The notes below the pieces were generated by a model, which worked only from the letters and a program-made list of their open reading frames with translations, ran no database searches and had not been told where the DNA came from. From Rhodococcus sp. SMB37 (GTDB taxonomy: Bacteria; Actinomycetota; Actinomycetes; Mycobacteriales; Mycobacteriaceae): a stretch of 64,000 bases of DNA. The stretch is from assembly GCF_004345605.1 (NCBI RefSeq), contig NZ_SLVY01000010.1, forward strand, positions 1 through 64,000. The letters run 5' to 3'. The position numbers and the translations under genes are program-made. Positions 18,801 to 25,856 of this stretch are shown in pieces. Position 1 is the first letter of the stretch. Every line of letters starts with the position of its first letter.

Positions 18801-19720
18801 GCTTCGGTGGGGCCGTAGGTGTTCCACACCTCGCGCCCCGGTACCGCGAGCCGCTCGGCGAGGTCGGGCGGGCATGCCTCTCCGCCGAAAATCAGCAGAC
18901 GCACCGCTTCGAGCGCCTCGCCGGGCCACATCGCTGCGAGGGTCGGGACAGTGGAGACGACGTTGATGTTGCGCGAAACCAGCCAGGGGCCGAGGTCCAT
19001 ACCGGAGCGCACCAGTGAACGCGGCGCCGGCACGAGGCACGCGCCGTGCCGCCAGGCCAGCCACATCTCCTCACACGACGCGTCGAAGGCGACGGACAGA
19101 CCGGCGAGCACTCGGTCGCGGGGGCCGAGGGGTTCGTCCTGGCAGAACAGGTTCGCTTCGGCGTCGACGAAGGCTGCGGCGTTCCGGTGTGTGACGGCGA
19201 CGCCCTTGGGGGTGCCGGTGGAACCGGAGGTGAAGATGATCCACGCGTCGTCGTCGAGGGTCGGCGTGCGCACGTCCGGTTCGTCGGCCGGTGGTGCGGT
19301 GCCGGGACCGATTCCCGCGTCCGTGACGATCGCTGTGACCTTCGCCTCGGAGAAGACCAGCTCGGCGCGTTCGTCGGGATCGTCGGCGTCCACCGGGACG
19401 TAGGCGGCACCCGCCTCGAGAATGGACAGGATCGTGACGTAGAGGTCCTTGGACCCGGACGACATGCGCACCCCGACACGATCGCCGGCGCCCACACCGG
19501 CCTCCGCGAGTCCGCGGGCTCCCGCAACCACCAGGTCGATCAGTTCTGAGTACTCGACCATCGTGGTGCCGTCGTCGATCGCGGGAGCGTGTGGGTGCGA
19601 GTCGGCGGTGGCGTGCAGTACGTCGACGAGTGTGCGTGGCGCGGGTGCATGCGATCCGCGCAGGAAGATTTCCGGCACGAGCGACGTGTCGTCGGCTGCG
19701 GGCGGGTGTTGAGCAGACAA
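15812..19720 (-). CDS. Pls/PosA-type membrane nonribosomal peptide synthetase
   Basis: A 1302-aa protein. Adenylation domain about 30-500: IIFTSGSTGTPKG (161-173), NTYGPTE (300-306), YRSGDL, and Lys490 in TSGKVDRNALP. Carrier domain about 515-585 with phosphopantetheine Ser546 in LGGGSLS. The rest alternates paired transmembrane helices with three left-handed beta-helix (hexapeptide-like) modules. This is the architecture of epsilon-poly-lysine synthetase (Pls) and relatives, which make linear isopeptides of basic amino acids without a standard condensation or thioesterase domain. Start: TTG at 19720 with AGAAGGA upstream. It is coupled to the M1 peptidase. The product is not known. Confidence 0.9.
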   Translation of the reverse strand: MSAQHPPAADDTSLVPEIFLRGSHAPAPRTLVDVLHATADSHPHAPAIDDGTTMVEYSELIDLVVAGARGLAEAGVGAGDRVGVRMSSGSKDLYVTILSILEAGAAYVPVDADDPDERAELVFSEAKVTAIVTDAGIGPGTAPPADEPDVRTPTLDDDAWIIFTSGSTGTPKGVAVTHRNAAAFVDAEANLFCQDEPLGPRDRVLAGLSVAFDASCEEMWLAWRHGACLVPAPRSLVRSGMDLGPWLVSRNINVVSTVPTLAAMWPGEALEAVRLLIFGGEACPPDLAERLAVPGREVWNTYGPTEATVVACAAIMDGTGPIRIGLPLDGWDLAVVDAEGNPVAEGQAGELVIGGVGLARYLDPAKDAEKYAPMPTLGWDRAYRSGDLVVLDSAGLLFQGRADDQVKIGGRRIELGEVDNALQNLPGVAGGACAVRKTSAGSSILVGYIASTDPDFDVASAHDLLSEQLPAALVPRLALVDELPTRTSGKVDRNALPWPLPGADADSVEALGLPPTAEWVAALWSSLLGARIEGLDDDFFELGGGSLSAAQLVTALRERYPEMTVAELYDRPRLGSLAAYLDELAPTETAIPREVAPVSRWAQFLQLAATVPLTTLTGLQWITWLAILNNIIAMAIDVPWTVTLSWWWVAAGVLVFLSPLGRMTTAVLGARLLLRGLKPGSYPRGGSTHLRLWTAQRLSEASGATNLSVAPWMRQYARALGAKIGQGVDLHTLPPVTGMLELGDGCSIEPEVDLSGYWVDGDVVHIGSIRIGAGASIGARSFLAPGSRVGKNAEVAAGSAVFGRVKAAQQWAGSPAQKTGKAEPQWPSEDPPRGARWVPIFGVTSILLAGLPIMSIAAGVALLVWWVKDTVSVSDAVVRSLAMLPAGGIVTMAVFAVLTLITVRLLSIGMTEGWHPVRSRVGWQVWATERLMDSSRTFLFPLYASMLTPIWLRLLGADIGKDVEASTVLMVPKFTKVADGAFLADDTMVASYELGGGWLYISRAKVGKRAFLGNSGMAAPGRRVPKHGLVAVLSAAPEKAKSGSSWLGSPPVRLRRASGESDASRTFEPPLKLKIARGVVETFRLVPMMVTFGIGLLALFSLNSIAVHIGYLAAALVSGLVLMAAGAVACIITIAAKWVIVGRIGNEEHPLWSSFVWRNEVSDTFVEMVAAPWFGQATPGTAVMNLWLRGLGATIGRGVWCESYWLPEADLVTLGPGATVERGCVVQTHLFHDRIMSMDTVTLEAGATLGPQCVALPASGIGAGATVGPASLVMRGDVVPPASRWQGNPIAPWSRPGDWSPR

Positions 19721-19925
19721 TCCGCTGTCCTTCTACTCGGTTGGGCGATCCGGTTTATCTCACGTGAAGGTGGACGGCAGATGAATTTCCGGTGCGTTCG
19801 AATCAGGGGTCGTGCGGTGTTGCATCACGCATGAGAGCAAAGCACGGCGGCGGCTTCTTTGCAGGTCAGAAGGAGAAATTCACTTCCGCGCGAGATTGGG
19901 GGACGGGCCTCGACCGGGTATCGAC

Positions 19926-19954
19926 TTGACACGAAGTGTGCCCGGTGTCATTGT
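19926..19954 (+). promoter_or_regulatory. Promoter of the SAM-IV leader
   Basis: TTGACA (19926-19931), a 17-nt spacer and CATTGT (19949-19954) form a plausible housekeeping-sigma promoter. Its predicted start, near 19961, coincides with the first base of the riboswitch aptamer at 19963. The -35 is perfect; the -10 is weak. Confidence 0.5.
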
Positions 19955-19962
19955 CTTCGGCA

Positions 19963-20080
19963 GGTCATGAGTACCAGCGTCAAGCCCCGGCTCGCTGGTC
20001 GGCAACCCTCCGCCGCGGTGGGGTGCTCCGGGTGACGACCTGGCTGACGTACCGAACCTGGGCGCAGCAAGCGCGGACTC
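19963..20080 (+). ncRNA. SAM-IV riboswitch
   Basis: The stretch follows the SAM-IV aptamer consensus almost base for base: GGTCATGAGT, CCAGCGTCAAGCCCCGGCT, GGCAACCCTCC, CCGCGGTGGGGTGC, CCGGGTGA(C)GACC, and a distal GCAAGCGCGG that would make the pseudoknot with CCGCGG. SAM-IV aptamers occur in Actinobacteria in front of sulfur amino-acid genes. The downstream gene is a cysteine desulfurase-like enzyme. The 3' boundary is approximate. Confidence 0.92.
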
Positions 20081-20123
20081 CGCCGGCGAACGATTCACCA
20101 TCGTCGTGGCGATCACCGACGGG

Positions 20124-20141
20124 TCCCTGATACACGAGGGA
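20124..20141 (+). promoter_or_regulatory. SD-sequestering hairpin, riboswitch expression platform
   Basis: TCCCT (20124-20128) can pair with AGGGA (20137-20141), which contains most of the ribosome binding site GAGGGA of the gene starting at 20150. This would let the SAM-IV aptamer control translation. There is no T-tract terminator in the leader, which agrees with translational control. Confidence 0.45.
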
Positions 20142-20149
20142 AATTCGTC

Positions 20150-21460
20150 ATGACTGTTGCCACCACCACCTGTATCGCCCCCTTTGCTCGCGTGTCGGGC
20201 TGTGACGTGCAGGTTCCTCTCGTGCAGGGCGGGACCTGCACCTACGCGAACTTCGATTATGCGGCCAGCGCACCGGCTCTCGCGAGCGTGACCGACCGGA
20301 TTTCCAAACTGTTGCCGTTCTACGCCAGCGTGCACCGCGGCGCGGGTTACGCATCGCGTATCAGCACCACGAGCTACGAGGATTCACGCGAGTCGGTTTC
20401 CCGGTTCGTCGGCGCCGACGAGGACCAGGTCGTGGTCTTCACCCGCAACACCACGGATTCGATCAACCTGCTGGCCGGTGCGGTCCCCGGCGAGGTCGTG
20501 GTCCTCGACATCGAACATCACGCGAACCTGTTGCCGTGGAAGAACACTCGTGTGGTCGAAGCTGCGGATTCGGTCTCGGAGACCGTCTGGCGGATCGCCG
20601 TCGAGCTCGAGCGTGCGCCGGCGGCACTGCTTGCCATCACGGGAGCCTCCAATGTGACCGGCGAGGTGCTTCCGATCGCCGAACTCGCGGATCTCGCCCA
20701 CGCGTGCGGTGCGCGGATCTTCGTCGACGGTGCCCAGCTGGTTCCGCATCGTCGCGTCGATCTCGCTGAGCTGGGCGTCGACTACCTCGCGTTCTCGGGA
20801 CACAAGCTGTATGCACCGTTCGGTGCCGGAGTGCTTGTCGGGCGTCGTGACTGGCTCGATGAGGCAGAGCCGTACCTCGCCGGTGGCGGCGCGGTGCGTG
20901 AGGTCGCCCTCGACCACACCGAGTGGGCGTGCGCACCGGCCCGTCATGAGGCCGGATCCCCGAACGTGTTGGGGGTCGCGGCGATCGCCGCCGCGTGCGA
21001 CACTCTCGCATCGCACGACGCAGAGGCGGCAGCGCGTCACGAGGAGCTGTTGTGCGCGCAGCTCGTCGACGGCCTGCGCGACATCTACGGCGTGGAAATT
21101 CTTCGCCTGTGGGATGATTCGACGGACTGCGTCGGAATCGTCACCTTCGGCATCGACGGTTACGAGCCCGGTGAGATCGCCGCATATCTCTCGGCCGAAC
21201 ACGGCATCGGGGTTCGCGACGGCCGCTTCTGCGCCCACCCGTTGCTCTCCCGTGTCGGCCTTCCCGGTGGTGCGGTGCGTGCATCCCTGGGGCTGGGAAG
21301 CTCCTCGGCGGACGTCGACCGTCTGCTCGCGGCGCTTCGGCAGCTGGTGGCGGATGGCCCGTCGTGGTCGTACGCCAACGCGGACGGAGCCTGGAGCCCG
21401 TCGCCGGAGACCCGTCCCGGTCTCACGCAGTCGGGCGACGGTGCTGCGGAGTGCGTCTGA
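20150..21460 (+). CDS. Cysteine desulfurase-like PLP aminotransferase (class V)
   Basis: A 436-aa fold-type I PLP enzyme. EHHAN gives the cofactor-stacking His124, FVDGAQ the Asp193, and SGHKLYAPFG the Schiff-base Lys219. The loop VRDGRFCAHP near 355-363 places Cys361 where SufS-type desulfurases carry their persulfide cysteine. It would release sulfur from cysteine or act as a lyase on a related substrate. It lies alone, not in a suf or isc operon, and sits under a SAM-IV riboswitch, so a role in sulfur amino-acid balance is likelier than general Fe-S assembly. Confidence 0.87.
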   Translation: MTVATTTCIAPFARVSGCDVQVPLVQGGTCTYANFDYAASAPALASVTDRISKLLPFYASVHRGAGYASRISTTSYEDSRESVSRFVGADEDQVVVFTRNTTDSINLLAGAVPGEVVVLDIEHHANLLPWKNTRVVEAADSVSETVWRIAVELERAPAALLAITGASNVTGEVLPIAELADLAHACGARIFVDGAQLVPHRRVDLAELGVDYLAFSGHKLYAPFGAGVLVGRRDWLDEAEPYLAGGGAVREVALDHTEWACAPARHEAGSPNVLGVAAIAAACDTLASHDAEAAARHEELLCAQLVDGLRDIYGVEILRLWDDSTDCVGIVTFGIDGYEPGEIAAYLSAEHGIGVRDGRFCAHPLLSRVGLPGGAVRASLGLGSSSADVDRLLAALRQLVADGPSWSYANADGAWSPSPETRPGLTQSGDGAAECV

Positions 21461-21475
21461 CGATCACCGTTGCGA

Positions 21476-21504
21476 TCGACAATTCCCCACAAGATCAGTA
21501 GGAT
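21476..21504 (+). promoter_or_regulatory. Promoter of the first cysteine leader peptide
   Basis: TCGACA (21476-21481), a 17-nt spacer and TAGGAT (21499-21504) match the housekeeping promoter 5/6 and 4/6. The predicted start, 7-8 nt later, falls on the ATG at 21512, so the small ORF would be read from a leaderless mRNA. Confidence 0.55.
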
Positions 21505-21511
21505 TTACGCC

Positions 21512-21604
21512 ATGGCAGTGTGGAGTTCGGCTGAGGCAGCGGTGCAGTGGTGCCGCCGCCACGTCGATCTGTGCCGCACAGCCTCCTGTATCTGTTCGGA
21601 CTGA
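21512..21604 (+). CDS. Cysteine-rich leader peptide 1
   Basis: A 30-aa ORF containing RRHVDLCRTASCIC: four cysteines, three of them within eight residues near the end. The RRHVDL-x-R element is shared by small actinobacterial leader ORFs found before sulfur-assimilation genes. Ribosome stalling at the Cys codons when charged tRNA-Cys is scarce would control the gene 57 nt downstream. The promoter predicts a leaderless transcript starting at its ATG. Confidence 0.78.
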   Translation: MAVWSSAEAAVQWCRRHVDLCRTASCICSD

Positions 21605-21642
21605 CGAGGTTCCCGTTCCCATTTTTCGATGCCGTACTCGGC

Positions 21643-21657
21643 AATTCGAGAGGAATT
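21643..21657 (+). promoter_or_regulatory. Small hairpin over the ribosome binding site
   Basis: AATTC (21643-21647) and GAATT (21653-21657) enclose GAGAG, so the AGAGGA ribosome site of the gene at 21662 lies partly in the loop and stem. It could be the target of the upstream leader peptide's control. The stem is only 5 bp, so this is tentative. Confidence 0.3.
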
Positions 21658-21661
21658 CTCC

Positions 21662-22240
21662 ATGTCCCACAGCAACATCTCTTCGGCCGAATCCCTGCGT
21701 GTCGCGGTCGAGTTCGTAGAGGGACCCGGCCCCGATGTGTGGGCCGACCTCACCGTCGATCGTGACGGCGGGGGCCCGCTGGACCTCAGTGCTGCTCCGC
21801 CCGCCGTCGTGCGGGTGCGTGCTGCCGATCTTCGGGAAGCACGCAAGATCCGTGATCGGGTGCGAGCCGATGCCTCCGCGGAGGGCCGCGATCCTGACAC
21901 CCTCACCGTGTTGGTCGACCTCGAAGTGATCGTCGACGTCGAAGCGCGTCTGGCTCGTCGCCGCGCTCAGGATGCGTGGCGCAAGGACGGTGGGGGAGCG
22001 ACAGGCCTGTCCTACGTCGGCACTCCGAGTGGACTGGCCGGCCTGATCGCCGATATTCATGCTGTGAAGGTTGCCGACGGTGTCACGTTGATCCCGGTGG
22101 GCGGCGGCGTCACCGTCGACAACGTCATCGACGGAACGTTGCCGTGGCTCGGCTCCCGCGGTCTTATCGAGGTTTCGTCGTCGTCGGTGGAGTTCGCGCG
22201 CAGGTTCGCCGACGGCCCCGGCGTCGCCCTGGCATCCTGA
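21662..22240 (+). CDS. Stand-alone C-terminal part of a flavin-dependent monooxygenase (LLM family)
   Basis: A 192-aa protein. Residues about 55-185 resemble only the C-terminal end of NtaA/DszA-type luciferase-like monooxygenases: a REARKIRDRVRADASAEGRDPDTLTVL-like segment, then YVGTPSGLAGLIADIHAVKVADGVTLIP and LPWLGSRGLI. The flavin-barrel N-terminus is absent. The start ATG has AGAGGA 7 nt upstream. It follows a cysteine-rich leader peptide, so expression probably rises under cysteine limitation, as for sulfonate or sulfone monooxygenases. Whether it is an active partner subunit or a relic is not clear. Confidence 0.7.
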   Translation: MSHSNISSAESLRVAVEFVEGPGPDVWADLTVDRDGGGPLDLSAAPPAVVRVRAADLREARKIRDRVRADASAEGRDPDTLTVLVDLEVIVDVEARLARRRAQDAWRKDGGGATGLSYVGTPSGLAGLIADIHAVKVADGVTLIPVGGGVTVDNVIDGTLPWLGSRGLIEVSSSSVEFARRFADGPGVALAS

Positions 22241-22266
22241 CCGGCCCGAACGGCCGGTCGCGGGGA

Positions 22267-22740
22267 TCAGTCGACCACGACGTCGACCCCCGCGGTCACC
22301 CGTAGGAGCTCGGTATACGAGGTGCGGAAGAGGGTGCCCGGGCTCCCTCCCGATGCCCACAGCTCGGGGTACCCCGCCAGCGCACTGTCGACGTAGGTCG
22401 GCAGGTTGGTGGGGTGCCCGAGTGGAGCCACGCCGCCGAGCTGTTGCCCGGTGACCTCGGCGACCAGGTCTTCGGGCGCAGGAACGAGGGTGCCACCCAA
22501 CTGGGTGCCGGTGCGTTCGAGGGACACCCGGTGCGCGCCCGAGGCGAGAATCAGGATCGGCTCGTCGTCGAGGAGGAACACGAGGGATTCGACGATGGCC
22601 CCGACGTCGACCCGCACGGCCGCTGCCGCCTGCTCCGCGGTGTGCACCGGAGCCGACTGCGTGGTGATCAGGCCGTGATGTCCTCGGGCAATGAGCGTGT
22701 CGGCGACTCGGGCAGCATTTGGGTGCAATGGCCTGGGCAT
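22267..22740 (-). CDS. YbaK/EbsC-family aminoacyl-tRNA deacylase-like protein
   Basis: A 157-aa protein of the YbaK/ProX editing-domain family, which hydrolyses mischarged tRNAs such as Cys-tRNA(Pro) or Ala-tRNA(Pro). Seen: VESLVFLLDDEPILILASGAHRVS in the core and the conserved VTGQQLGGVAPLGHP. A single domain, not attached to ProRS. It is convergent with the LLM-fragment gene and divergent from the crotonase. The exact tRNA target cannot be told from the sequence. Confidence 0.87.
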   Translation of the reverse strand: MPRPLHPNAARVADTLIARGHHGLITTQSAPVHTAEQAAAAVRVDVGAIVESLVFLLDDEPILILASGAHRVSLERTGTQLGGTLVPAPEDLVAEVTGQQLGGVAPLGHPTNLPTYVDSALAGYPELWASGGSPGTLFRTSYTELLRVTAGVDVVVD

Positions 22741-22829
22741 GATGCCACCCTATGAAAACCGGTGACCGCTGTGACCGGATCCACAAGGATCGACGTGATC
22801 GGAAGCTCGGTGCGGTTTGCGCGCCAAGA

Positions 22830-22846
22830 TATTACTCTCGGGTAAT
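22830..22846 (+). promoter_or_regulatory. Inverted repeat and -10 over a leaderless start
   Basis: TATTAC (22830-22835) resembles a -10 element placed about 10 nt before the ATG at 22845, implying a leaderless mRNA. The same bases form an imperfect palindrome TTACTC-TC-GGGTAA (22832-22845) that reaches into the start codon, as an operator would. Confidence 0.4.
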
Positions 22847-23675
22847 GACTGATTCATCCAGCTGGAAGGCGTTCACCGTCGAGCGCACCGAACACGTAGC
22901 CCAGGTCACGCTCATCGGCCCGGGCAAGGGTAACGCGATGGGACCGGACTTCTGGTCGGAACTGCCACAGATTTTCGCGCAACTCGACGCAGACCGCGAG
23001 GTCCGCGCCGTCGTCCTTACCGGCTCGGGCAAGCACTTCTCGTACGGTCTCGACCTCCCGGCCATGGCCGGCGATCTCGGGCCGGTGCTGGCCGACAAGG
23101 CGCAGGCGAAGCCCCGCACCGACTTCCACGCGATGGTCAAGCGCATGCAGGGCGCCATCACGGCGGTCGCCGACTGCCGCAAACCCGTTGTCGCTGCGAT
23201 CTCGGGCTGGTGCATCGGCGGCGGTGTCGACCTCATCTCGGCGTCCGACATCCGCTATGCGAGTGCCGACGCCCAGTTCAGCGTCCGCGAGGTCAAGGTC
23301 GGGATGGTCGCCGACGTCGGTAGCCTCGCTCGCCTTCCCCTGATCATCGGCGACGGACACGTGCGTGAACTCGCGCTGACCGGCAAGGACATCGACGCCG
23401 CACGCGCCGAGAAGATCGGCCTCGTGAGCGACGTCTTCGACGACGCCGCTGCTGCACTCGCCGCGGCGCATGCGACCGCCGCGGAGATCGCAGCCAACCC
23501 GCCGCTCGTCGTCCACGGCATCAAGGACGTCCTCGACCACACGCGCTCCGCGCAGGTCGACGACAGCCTCCGCTACGTCGCCGCGTGGAACGCGGCGTTC
23601 CTGCCGTCCGAGGACCTCACCGAGGCGATCACCGCCGTGATGCAGAAGCGCACGCCTGTGTTCAAGGGCCGCTAG
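22845..23675 (+). CDS. Enoyl-CoA hydratase/isomerase family protein (crotonase)
   Basis: A 276-aa crotonase-fold protein. GSGKHFSYGLDLPAM and AISGWCIGGGVDLISASDIRYAS form the two oxyanion-hole regions. Asp in VGMVADVGSLARLP is placed like the acid of delta3,5-delta2,4-dienoyl-CoA isomerases, so isomerisation during unsaturated fatty-acid degradation is likely (similar to mycobacterial EchA21). The ATG at 22845 has no ribosome site, in line with leaderless translation. It stands alone, ended by a strong terminator. Confidence 0.88.
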   Translation: MTDSSSWKAFTVERTEHVAQVTLIGPGKGNAMGPDFWSELPQIFAQLDADREVRAVVLTGSGKHFSYGLDLPAMAGDLGPVLADKAQAKPRTDFHAMVKRMQGAITAVADCRKPVVAAISGWCIGGGVDLISASDIRYASADAQFSVREVKVGMVADVGSLARLPLIIGDGHVRELALTGKDIDAARAEKIGLVSDVFDDAAAALAAAHATAAEIAANPPLVVHGIKDVLDHTRSAQVDDSLRYVAAWNAAFLPSEDLTEAITAVMQKRTPVFKGR

Positions 23676-23718
23676 GTCGTTCACGGGCCGCTGGTACACA
23701 AGCTTCCAGCAAGAGAAA

Positions 23719-23752
23719 ACCTCCCGGCCGATTCCATGATCGGCCGGGAGGT
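23719..23752. terminator. Bidirectional terminator
   Basis: A perfect 14-bp stem (ACCTCCCGGCCGAT and its complement) with a 6-nt loop lies between the convergent crotonase and ppa genes. Confidence 0.87.
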
Positions 23753-23783
23753 CTCGGCTTCGGGACTCGGTGTCCTGCGAAGC

Positions 23784-24275
23784 TCAGTGCGCGCCGTTGT
23801 CCTTCAGCCGCGCGATCGATGCAGTGACCTCGGCCTCGGCGTCGGCCCGGCCGGTCCAATCGGCAGCCTCGACATGCTTGCCCGGCTCGAGGTCCTTGTA
23901 GTGCACGAAGAAGTGCTTGATCGCGTCGAGTTCGAACTGCGGCACATCGCTGATGTCCTGAATGTGGTCCCAACGCGGATCGCCGGCCGGAACTGCCAGG
24001 ACCTTGTCGTCGCCGCCGGCCTCGTCGACCATCTTGAACATGCCGACCGGGCGTGCATCGACGATCACCCCGGGGTACACGGACTCTGGCAGCAGAACCA
24101 GGCAGTCGAGCGGATCGCCGTCCTCACCGAGCGTGTTCTCGATGTAGCCGTAATCGGCGGGGTAACCGAAAGAGGTGTAGAGGTAGCGGTCGAGCTTGAC
24201 GCGGCCGGTCTCGTGATCGACCTCGTACTTGTTGCGCTGCCCCTTGGGGATCTCGATGGTGACCTCGAACTCCAC
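23784..24275 (-). CDS. ppa: Inorganic pyrophosphatase
   Basis: A 163-aa class I soluble pyrophosphatase that splits PPi to phosphate in the cytoplasm. Seen: [23 protein letters not shown] at the N-terminus, the metal-binding [10 protein letters not shown], and [11 protein letters not shown]. The GTG at 24275 is chosen because the protein then begins [12 protein letters not shown], like actinobacterial homologues. The open frame to 24464 would overlap the divergent dacB region. Divergent from dacB, as in mycobacteria. Confidence 0.95.
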   Translation of the reverse strand: MEFEVTIEIPKGQRNKYEVDHETGRVKLDRYLYTSFGYPADYGYIENTLGEDGDPLDCLVLLPESVYPGVIVDARPVGMFKMVDEAGGDDKVLAVPAGDPRWDHIQDISDVPQFELDAIKHFFVHYKDLEPGKHVEAADWTGRADAEAEVTASIARLKDNGAH

Positions 24276-24416
24276 GCCTTGCCTCACTTCGTCGATGTTT
24301 TGCCAGTCGATACGACGTCCGTATCTGCGGCGATGGTCCGGAGTGAGGATAACCGTCCCGACGCTACGCTGTAGGTGCAGGTACCCGACCACCACGCGAC
24401 CACCAGGGGCGCGAGT

Positions 24417-25856
24417 GTGTCGACCGAGTTTGTTGGACACAGCGGAGGCGTGTTGGCGGGGCAAGGTAAGAGCAAGAAGCAGGGCGGGCTCGAGACTCGC
24501 AAGCGTCGGAGCTTTCGGATCCTGCTCGGCATCTGGATCGTGGGATTCCTCGCGCTCGTGGTCGGGGGTGCATTCGCGGTGTACGACGTGCGCAGCACCG
24601 CATCTGCCGCGGTGGTTCCCGCCCCGGCTCCGGTCATCGCTGCCCCGCAGGTCGCGGCCGTCACCGAGTCGGCTCCCGCTCCCACCCCCATCGGGCTCGC
24701 CACTGCACTCGGCCCCGCCGTGACGAACCCCGGGCTCGGTGCGTTCACCGGATCGGTCACCGATGCCGCGACGGGCACGGTGCTCTGGTCACACGAGCCC
24801 GAACGCCCGATGACTCCGGCGTCCACCACGAAACTGCTCACGGCGGCGGCCGCCCTGATCGCGCTGCCGAGCGACCATCGGATCACGACAGAGGTGGTAT
24901 CCGGATCCCGGCCCGGTGAGGTCGTGCTGGTCGCCGGGGGAGACCCGACACTGACGGCGCAGCCCGTCGGTCAGGACGGCTTCTATCCCGGAGCGCCGCG
25001 CATCGCCGACCTCGCCGATCAGATCTCACGTTCCGGAACTGCCGTCGATACCGTGCTCGTCGACATCGGCGTCTACAGCGGCGACCCTCTCGCACCCGGG
25101 TGGTTCCCCGAAGACGTCCCCGCCGGGTTCGTTGCCCCAATGGAGCCGGTGATGCTCGACGGTGGGCGATCCGACCCTCTCGAAGACGAATCGCCGCGCA
25201 GCGCGACCCCGGCCCTGGATGCGGGACGGGCACTGGCCGTTGCGCTCGGCGCCGATCCCGCGGCCGTCGCCCTCGGGTCTGCCGCACCGGACGCGACCCC
25301 CATGGCGTCGGTGCAATCGGCACCGCTGCGCGACCGGCTCGGACAGATGGTGAGCCGATCCGACAATGTGCTCGCCGAGGCCATCGGCCGCGAGGTCTCC
25401 ATCGATGCCGGAGCTGGGGCGTCCTTCTCCGACGCTGTCGGTGCCGTCCTGCGCGTGCTGCAGGGGGCGGGCTTCGACACGTCCGGTGTGACGCTGGCAG
25501 ACCTCAGCGGTCTGTCGGTCGACGACAGGATCCCCGCCGGCCTGCTCGACTCCATCATGGCGGCCGCAGCGTCACCGGACCGTGAGGAACTGCGCCCCAT
25601 ACTCGACCACCTTCCTGTCGCCGGTGGCACCGGCACACTCGCAGATCGTTACGGCACGGTGAATCGCGCCGGAGCCGGGTGGGTTCGCGCCAAGACGGGC
25701 ACACTGGATCTGGTGAGCGGACTTTCGGGTTATGTCGTCGACACGGACGGTCGTGTGCTCTCGTTCGCGTTGTTGTCCAACGATCGTTCTCCCGGCGAGG
25801 CCAGGCCCGCGCTCGATGCGGTGGCCGCGGTGCTCCGCGAATGTGGATGCCGATGA
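24417..25856 (+). CDS. dacB: D-alanyl-D-alanine carboxypeptidase/endopeptidase (PBP4 type)
   Basis: A 479-aa penicillin-binding protein that trims peptidoglycan. A basic N-terminus and a transmembrane or signal helix (about 33-56) are followed by an Ala/Pro linker and the S13 peptidase domain: SxxK as STTK (Ser136, Lys139), SxN as SDN in [11 protein letters not shown], and KTG in [12 protein letters not shown]. Start: GTG 24417 with AGGGG upstream; starts at 24375 or 24450 are possible. It overlaps the next gene by 4 nt. Confidence 0.9.
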   Translation: MSTEFVGHSGGVLAGQGKSKKQGGLETRKRRSFRILLGIWIVGFLALVVGGAFAVYDVRSTASAAVVPAPAPVIAAPQVAAVTESAPAPTPIGLATALGPAVTNPGLGAFTGSVTDAATGTVLWSHEPERPMTPASTTKLLTAAAALIALPSDHRITTEVVSGSRPGEVVLVAGGDPTLTAQPVGQDGFYPGAPRIADLADQISRSGTAVDTVLVDIGVYSGDPLAPGWFPEDVPAGFVAPMEPVMLDGGRSDPLEDESPRSATPALDAGRALAVALGADPAAVALGSAAPDATPMASVQSAPLRDRLGQMVSRSDNVLAEAIGREVSIDAGAGASFSDAVGAVLRVLQGAGFDTSGVTLADLSGLSVDDRIPAGLLDSIMAAAASPDREELRPILDHLPVAGGTGTLADRYGTVNRAGAGWVRAKTGTLDLVSGLSGYVVDTDGRVLSFALLSNDRSPGEARPALDAVAAVLRECGCR

